A stretch of 45,000 nt of DNA. Source: Glandiceps talaboti. Its lineage: Eukaryota > Hemichordata > Enteropneusta > Spengelidae. Below, in pieces: positions 21,842 through 31,691 of the stretch. The stretch's first letter is position 1. Every line of letters begins with the position of its first letter. Where the stretch lies: assembly GCF_964340395.1 (NCBI RefSeq), contig NC_135558.1, forward strand, positions 7,635,001-7,680,000, written 5' to 3'. The notes beneath the pieces are model-generated. The model ran no database searches and had not been told where the DNA came from. It worked only from the letters and a program-made list of their open reading frames with translations. The position numbers were made by a program, and so were the translations under genes.

Positions 21842-24800
21842 ATGCCGGTATCGCAGGAACGGTCAGACATTTTCTTTGTAAGTTGCAGTCGCATCGACTT
21901 TGTGGTTTTGGTTTGCCCTCTATGCATGATGATTGATCTATCTCATCTTCACTTCCCAAGTTTAGAAACTTGAGTGACAACTTTAATAGTATAATACCAA
22001 TTTTGTCGTCACCGAAAATTGAAATTGCATGTCATAGCTGTGATCAAATGTATTAGTCTTACATAAAAGGTGGGTACATTTCGGTAAAAACAGAATTGCA
22101 TGTAAAATACATCGCATGTAAACAGTGAAACACAATATTTTATGGAGTAATGATTGTGTCAGTTGTTGTTACTGTAAATTGATTGTTTACTTACCTATAC
22201 GAAGATATTGCACACTTATGGATATTCACAATTAACATCTGATTATGTACCCAGAATCGCTAAACAATCTTTGTGATTCACGTCTTGTGTTTCTCTGTAG
22301 GAAGAAGATGACCTACCATATGAGGAAGAAATCTTGAGAAATCCATATTCAGTGAAATGTTGGTTACGTTATGTGGAACATAAAGGTGTTGGTCCAGGCA
22401 GACATGTTAATGTCGTGTTTGAAAGAGCACTAAAAGAATTGCCAGGAAGGTAGGAGGAGTGATGCATTCAATCTACTATAAGTGGCTGTAAAAGTGTGAA
22501 GAGAAAACTTATTAAAGTCATAATTGTATGGTTATGAAGAAGATATACTTTGGATGAAGTCTAGCAAACCTCAATATGTTTTAACTATGTGCACTGCTCT
22601 TAAAGTAATGAAATATTTGAATGTCACAATATGTACAAGCATTACAAACTGACGAGCTGCTTTGAAAAATGTTGTTGTGAAAAATGACATTACACATTGA
22701 TATTTTAAAATTAAAAATTCTAAATTGTCAGAAGAATGGGAAGTAATCAAGTTGGATTTGCAATAGTCTGTAAGGTACGCCGTGACGGGGCGCCCTCAAA
22801 CATCAGGCAACCCCTAGAGGAGGCCGGCGAGGGCGAAACGTCACAACGTATCTTACAGTCCAGATTTGCAACATATCAAACCAGTTTTAAGTGATGTAAT
22901 TGTACAATCTGTGTTTTTTTGTTTCAGTTACAAATTGTGGTATAATTATTTAAAGCATAGAAGAAGGCTGGTGAAAGGTCGATGTATAACAGACCCAGCA
23001 TATGAAGATGTGAACAATGCTTATGAAAGGGCATTGGTATTTATGCACAAGGTACAAAACATAGACTGTGCTAGTATTTTACATGCATGTACAACGTCAA
23101 GTCTCAAATCTTGGCTGATCACCTGTTCTCATTGCAATAGATGATTCTCATTCATGACAACCAAGAAGTGCCTATTATGAGGGATTAGTGACTATGATTA
23201 CTGGCAAATTGAAGTCATATTTTTGTCTTATCATTTGAAGCAGGTCACCTGCTTCCTATATGTAAATCAACTTCAGAATGGCTGGGCTGTTTAGTGGTTG
23301 CTACTGGCCACCAGGTGGCAGTATGATCAGTAGATTGTAGATGCTTGACTCAAAACATGACAAGGATTTATCCTATCATACCAGCGTTTTGCTTTTCAGC
23401 TATACACACACAGGCCTGTATAGAGTATATATAATTGTTCCCAAAAACCTTGCAAAAGTTTAGTACATTGTGCTCTGCACGTATCTTGTAAGTGCTTCAT
23501 TTAGCCCTGTGACAGTTTTACACGGAAGCCCTTGGGTCGTTCAGTTTTCCCTACATTGTTACAGATGCCCAAAATTTGGTTAGATCATTTTGTCAGTTTT
23601 GCTACAGGTGCCATTGGCTCATTGTCATTTCTGTTACATTGTTACAGATGCCCAGAATCTGGCTAGATTATTGCCAGTTTTTGATGGATCAATGTAAAAT
23701 AACCAGGAGCAGACGTACCTTTGACAGAGCACTACGAGCCCTACCAATCACCCAGCACCACAGAATATGGCCACTGTATCTGAAATTTGTACGGAACCAC
23801 CCACTGTCCGAAACTGCCATCAGAGTTTACAGGAGATACATGAAGGTATGAAGTATGCATAAATTAATAATGATGCACAGATATATATAGACAATTAAAT
23901 ACCATAGTAGCTTCTCCTAATTGTACTCAAAATGTAATCAATAAATCCCCAATGTAAACCTGTAATGGTGTAACATATGCTTTCTCAACTCCCTAGGTGC
24001 ATCCAGTCCATACTGCCACTGACTAAACACACAAGATCTCATCCTTCACATAACAATCTCTGTCCCACCACATCCCCAATTGTACATCATCATTTACAGT
24101 GATTCAGGTCTTTTGCCCAACTTTACAATCACAACCAAGCAGTAGCAATTATGACTCAATGATTATAACCATTCAACCATCATGACTCCACATATTGAAA
24201 TCATCACGTCAAAATACAATCCATATAAACTTTTTTAATTAGTAAATCCATTTTTGTAGCTACTGCCAGAAAATGCAGTGGAGTACACATAGACTATATA
24301 TGTAGAACATTGGTAACATTGATATTTTGTCTGTACCTCACCCAATATTTAATCTGTCTCTACCTCACCCAATATTTCGTCTCTACCTCACCAATATTTT
24401 GTCTGTCTCTACCTCACACCAATATTTTGTCTGTCTCTACCTCACCCAATATTTCGTCTCTACCTCACCAATATTTTGTCTGTCTATACCTCACCCAATA
24501 TGTCATCTCTACCTCACCAATATTTTGTCTGTCTGTACCACACACCAATATTTTGTCTGTCTGTACCTGTAGCTACTGCCAGACAATGCAGAAGAGTACA
24601 TTGAGTACCTGAAGGATATTGATAGATTAGATGAAGCTGCTGTAAGACTTTATGATATTGTCAATGAAGAAGATTTTGTTTCCAAGGAGGGAAAATCCAA
24701 CCATCAGGTAAGAAAACTACACTGTTTCTGTAACAGTTCTAGTCTGATATTTCAAAGATCACAGTTTTTGGACACTTAGCAGAAACTATAATCACTTTAA

Positions 24801-27800
24801 GACAGATAGCATATTTCTATGACATGGCCTTGGTGTGTATATTGTACAGAACTGCAATCACAGTACAAGTACAGTTAACTATGAAAAATGACAAATGAAG
24901 GATTATTCAAATTGTTTGAACACTTGTTGGTAAATGCCATATCCACAGACAATATCATTATGAAATTGCAAGAGAAGTAATGTAAAGATTTAATCAGGCG
25001 TTAAGTGAATGAAAATTTGATAAGCTTTGTCTCTTTGCCTGTAGTTGTGGCATGAGTTGTGTGATCTGATTTGCAAAAATCCTAAGAAAGTGACGTCTCT
25101 AAAAGTGGATCCCATTATTAGAAGTGGTATCAAAAGATTTACTGATGAGAGAGGACAGCTGTGGTGTTCCTTGGCAGATTACTACTTGAGAAGTGGACAT
25201 TTTGAAAAGGTAAGACTTTCTGGTCAAAGTATTTGCTATGTTTGAAACCCCCAATAACTGAAAGATCAAAAATTGACTAATGTTTACAGTGGCTGTATAA
25301 TTGGGTTTGTTTTGTATTTTACAAAAACAACTTAGCTGTCTTTTTTCTAATTGAAAAAAACAACAGAATGTGCTAAAAACAAATGTGTGTTTGTAACTCC
25401 ATAAATACAAAAAAATGTTAAAAGTCTGGAAATAATTTATTATCATAAATACATGCAGTGATTTGTACATAAATTTGGTATAATGGTAAACACACGTAAT
25501 CACTATATCATCTCCAGTCTGCACATGCGTCTGTCTCTTCCTCATATATTGAAACGTCACTATGCATGAATAGTATAGTAATATTTCAACTGACACAAAG
25601 ATATGGAATATTGCAGCAGTGAGAGCTTTAAAGTGGCCATATGGATGAGAATTTGGTATTTATTTTGGCTTTTTATTTGATAAAACAGCTTCACTATGTT
25701 TTTCTACTTGAAAAAATAATGTGAAAGAACATATACCAAGTCTATGTTCGTAACTCAATACATTGCAAAGAGATGGAAAAAGTGTAAAAAGTTTGTTATT
25801 GTATGTACAATAACAAACATTTTATACACTGTTTAATGTTTTGCAGTTTATTGAGTAAACACTGACTATAATCTTTTGTTTCTCCAGGCAAGAGATATCT
25901 ATGAGGAAGCCATCCAGACAGTGACTACAGTGAGAGATTTTACACAGGTATTTGATGCTTATGCACAGTTTGAAGAAAGTATGATCAGTGCAAAGATGGA
26001 GACATCGGCTGAACTAGGACAGGGGGAAGACGGTAAGGTCATTTGTATACGTCTAACTCTGTGCACTCCTTTAAAATGTAGTCAATACAATGTACATTGA
26101 AGTCCGAAATGACAAAATTAAATTCAAACAAAAGTTGAAATACAAAATACACTGGTTGAACTGTTGGTGGAGGGTCTATGGTTGAGCAAAGAATATTCAT
26201 GACCCCTATTACCTTCAATGAATAAATCATGAATATTCTATTGTTCAAACATGACATAAACAGTGTTTTTTGGTGCCACCATTGAGACAGTGTGGCCCAC
26301 AGCAAAGATCCCTAAATGGGGGACAACTTAGACTTAATCATGATTATCTGAAAATAATGCAAGTAATGTAGGTGATGTAAAACCATAACACGACTCTCCA
26401 GAACCCCAAAATTATGAAAATGCCTTTATTTCCTGGAGTGGTCTTCATAAAAAAAATAGTAGTTTCAATTGTGTGTGATCACCTAATTTTGATGTTTTAG
26501 TTCAGATGGGGAGCTTTTCCAAGACCTAGATAAAAATCACATTCCAAATCACAATAATTGTAAACAAATTTGGTTTGGAAAAACAGTTACTGGACCCCAG
26601 ATTCTACCATCTTGATCTCCAACTGACAAGTTCTGAAGGTGTTACTGGTCACTAACTATCTTGTTTAAAAAATCCCAGGAAGAAAACTTAATATATTTTG
26701 TTATTGATTATAATCTTACAGATGACATTGACCTTGAACTGAGACTGGAGAGATTTGAAGATTTGATGGACAGACGACCATTACTACTGAATAGTGTACT
26801 TCTACGACAGAATCCACACAACGTACATGAATGGCACAAGAGAGTCAAGTTATTTGAAGGCAAACCTAAAGACATCATTAATACATACACTGAGGCTGTA
26901 CAGACAGTAGACGCACAGCTAGCTACAGGCAAACTTTACACTCTATGGGTTGAATTTGCCAAGTATTATGAACAACATGAACAGTTGGCTGAGGTTTGTC
27001 ATGTTGCCATTTTTTTTCAACATTTCAGATTTCATAGAATTTGTCAAATATTTTGATCAACATGAACAGGTGGTTGTAGTTTCTTGTGTTGGATTGTTTA
27101 ACGTGTGTCAAATGTTCTTGAATTTGCCAAATATTATAAACAATATGGCCGAGGTTTGTTACATCAATTTTTTCAACATGTTAGATTTCAAATCTTGAAT
27201 TACCTGTATTTCTATGAATGGGTATATAAAATGAAAGCCGCACACAGTCCAATTTACACAAATCAGCCACACTTTATACCATATAATGTATGGCAGTGTG
27301 TGATATGGAGGAAATTCCTTGATTTTTTGGCAACAATTGCCAAGATTACATTGATGATATAGATAATCATAAGAGTTTAATAGAGTAATAAAGTTTTAAA
27401 AAATGATTCAAATTTGAAAGGTTTATATCTTAAACTATCAGTTACAGTATAACATTTAGTGTAATAGAAACCATTCCATCCTATAAACTGTATATATTAT
27501 TATTATTTTTTCAGGCCAGAGTTATATTTGAAAAAGCCACCAAGGTGACCTATGTGAAAGTAGAAGATTTGGCTAGTGTGTGGTGTGAATGGGCAGAGAT
27601 GGAAATCAGACATGAGTAAGTACAAAAAGCAAGTTATTTTCACAGTCCTTAGTGTTGGGGTCTCTGTTTGCTGCCCACTTCTCCTGTTGCACTGCTCTGT
27701 ATAATGCAGCTGAACTCAAAACATACAGTACAAAAAAGAAACTGCCAACAATGAGCTGGTTTTTGAAACGACGAAACAAGGACAAATATGATATCAAAAC

Positions 27801-30800
27801 GTTTGCAATGGAATGAAAATCAACAATGTCAACATTAATATTTTGTTTCTCTACAGAAATTTTGATGAAGCTTTGAAACTGATGCAGAAAGCAACAGCTA
27901 TGCCAGCCAGAAAAGTTGCTTATGGTGACAAGGTATTGACAATGTTTTAGTTTATCTTACAACCCAATTACTTCTGTGGTATCAAAGTGGGAAACCAAGC
28001 TTCAAAGTTCAACCAAAACATCCAGTAAAGTGTAATCTCTAAATGAAATTCTTAGACAAGGGTTTATTCAAGTTTTTGTACTCATGGATACCATGCTCTG
28101 ATTACTATACTCATTTTTTATTTATGAAAGAAGCATTTCTGTGGGCAGAATTATTAGCACTGGTGGAGAATTTTATTGACTTTAGTTTGAAACACTTGGA
28201 AACGGTGAGTCTTCAGAGGATGTTTCAGTTTTCAAACAATCATGGTCCTCACTTTCAGTTCATAAGCAGCTAGCAAACAGCACACCTAGTGGCCAAAGTA
28301 AATGATCTTTTGTCTTTCAGATGGCCAACGTACTGTGTAGTGAGCTAATATCTTTTTGCTGCATGGGTAATACTGCAGCATTTGATGATTAGAATACTTT
28401 TTTTCATTCTGCTAACTTTTTCTCTCTGTTTTTTTCAGAGTGAACCAGTTCAAAAAAGATTGTACAAATCTCTCAAAGTCTGGTCCATGTATGCAGACTT
28501 GGAAGAAAGTTTTGGTACTTTCAAGGTATAGTATGGTGCAAATATCACTTGCCATTGCAAGTATTGAATGAAAAATCAAAGAAACCATTTTTAACACAAC
28601 GGAAGGACTCTCTCATTGCCAAGGATTCAGAATCAATTGTAATATAAATGATAATGGTCTAGATATAGAGAAAGAGAAAACTTGTTTCACCTTTTTGCTT
28701 TTTTTTAAAAAAAGGTATGAAATAACCAGTTATGTATGTCCAAGATTCAAACAGTACTGACATTTTGAAGGAACCCTCAATAATGCAGTAAAAATTATTC
28801 GCAGACCAATTATTCACTGAATTTTGTAGAAGGAAAAATGTGAATATCTAGAATACACTCACAGAATGACATGTATATCTCTTTTATCTTGTACAGTCTA
28901 CAAAAGCTGTGTATGACAGAATTATAGATCTCCGTATTGTCACACCACAAATCATCATCAACTATGGCATGTTTTTAGAAGAACACAATTATTTTGAAGA
29001 AGCTTTTAAGGTGAGAACCCATATAACAATGACAACTGATATTATCAGAGGTTTGTTAGATGAACCTCTCCACTGTCGTGTTCAATCCCTATATTGTACT
29101 GCTGGTATGTTATTTCGACTTACGGAAGGTCAGAAAGAAGTAGGGAAAGCATGGGGTGGGGGGCAGAGAGGCAAACAACATAACTATGTTCTATGTCTTT
29201 ATCACTACATGTAAAAGAGAGGAAGAGGGAGGATATTATATCAATCAATATGCAGACTAATTTAGTCTGTAAGTTATTAGGAATCCTTATATATTTTTCC
29301 ATTACAGTAGAATTTTTTCCCAATATTGCACCATGTCAGTGTTATCAAAGGGAAGACCAGATTTCCTATTTAACATTCATGTATCATATTTTCACATCTT
29401 TGGACATTCCTACCCAAAAAAAGGTAGAGATGGTCAAATATAATACCTGATTTTGTTTTATCTATAAATATATCTTGTGTCCACTCGATTTTGTGTTGCT
29501 TCAATTCTTTGATGTTATCATTTTACAGGCCTATGAACGTGGTATAGCACTATTCAAATGGCCTAATGTGTACGATATATGGAACACATATCTGACAAAG
29601 TTCATTGAACGCTATGTAAGTATATGTATTTATATAAATATCATGAATGCTATGTAAGTATATATAAGTTCATTGAATTTTGTTTTTTGAAATGCAAGTT
29701 TATATAATGCTATGTATCTATACATTTTGGTATTGGTAAGTACATGCACATGCAGTTAAAGAATGTCTGTCTGCCTATTCATCCTACCAGCAATATCGCA
29801 AAGTCGATGATTCAAGTTTGCTAACTTCAATATGACATATGCAAATTAATCAAAAGAAGTTTGAAGAAAAGTGAAAAAAAGAAAAATTAGAGAAAACTTT
29901 TTAACAGGAGATTTTATCAAGGGCTGTTTTAACCAATTTGTAATATTTATGATTTCAATTACTATTTTTCAGAGTGGAACCAAACTTGAAAGAGCCAGAG
30001 ACTTATTTGAACAGTGTCTGGAAAACTGTCCACCCAAATTTGCCAAATGTAAGTTAGTTAATATATTACTTTGTATCTTAGAAGTAATCTTCATTGATAT
30101 TATGAATCCAGGGAATGATGATATACGCAATTGACTAATATATACTCATTTTAAATGTCTTATTTTCAAACTGTATCACAATGTAAACTACTAAGGATTA
30201 TTCAGATGATTTCTTGCAGTACAATGTAGAAGGGATGTGCTTGTCTTTCACATATCTACAAATATTTTACAATTGAGTGAAACACTACATGTACTTATCT
30301 GGAAGGGGAATTTACAGAGTGTGAAAGGTCTGTTTTTGAGGTTTAACAACAAATACTGCATAATGTTGATCATACAATTTCACTTTTAAAGATTGAGTCC
30401 AACAAGAAATCAATACTGTCATTTGATTGTATCTTGTATGCATTGAAAAATTTACCAATACCATAGTCCCACATTTGAAATTTTAGTGATGGCAGTTTTA
30501 CAGCTAGTCTGTAAGATGCATCATGTTGGAGTGCCCTCACACATCAGTAGGAGCAGTCCAGAGGGTGAAGCCTTGAAGCAACACGATATGTATCATACAG
30601 TCAATTTAAAAGCATCATAACTTTGAATCAAATCTTTGTTGTTGTTTTCACTTTCTCTGTGTAGCTATTTATTTACTGTATGCAAGGCTTGAAGAAGATT
30701 ATGGTTTGGCAAGACATGCAATGGCAGTATATGAGAGATCTACTGGTGGTGTGTTACCTGAAGAACAGTATGAGGTGAGAATGACAGACGGGATCCCTAA

Positions 30801-31605
30801 TGAAATAACTTTGGACTCTGCGTTTTATGCATTCAAGCAAACATATTGATCACAATGAAGATACAATAAAGTTCGATCACGAACAAACATACTGATTGTA
30901 CATTTTATCTACAAATTGTCGGTGAATATTTCAGCTTGATGTTTCTCTTGAAATGTTTGCAAACAAAGCATAAAGAGAAGATGACCACAGTGGCACGTTT
31001 CAGATATTGTAGGTTTGAGTTAAAAGAAAGGAATTTAGATGACTGTATGTGATATGAAATAACTCGCATAGCTTTGTTACAAATAAAAATTTTGTTATCG
31101 GAACTACTTGCCAACAATGGGTATCTTCATAATCACCCTATTTCTACTTCTATTTCTATGCTAAGTCTCTTCAAAGCCTATTCAGCAACAGGACAAAGTT
31201 GTTCACATTATTGTTATTGAAAAAATTCAAGTTTACAAATGCCCCAAATACTCCTCCATCTTCTGGTACATGACCACCTGAATTCACAACACAGTTCCTT
31301 ACCACGGCACCCCTTCTATAAGTCATATCAATCATGTATATTTTCTCAGTTCAATGTTTGTCTTTTCTGTCAGATGTTTAATATTTACATCAAGAGGGCG
31401 GCAGAGATTTATGGTGTAACACACACTAGGGCTATATATGAGAATGCAATTGAAGTTCTACATGATGACCATGCCAGAGAGATGTGTCTCAGATTTGCTG
31501 ATCTGGAACGTAAACTGGGTGAAATTGACAGAGCCAGGGCTGTATATAGTCACTGTTCACAAATATGTGATCCAAGGGTAGGTAATAATTAGTAACAAAC
31601 AGACA

Positions 31606-31691
<86 letters not shown>

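Noticed and set aside
25099-25596. 165-codon minus-strand frame opposite XAB2 exon 6
   Set aside because: Antisense shadow covering an exon and intron; no motif.
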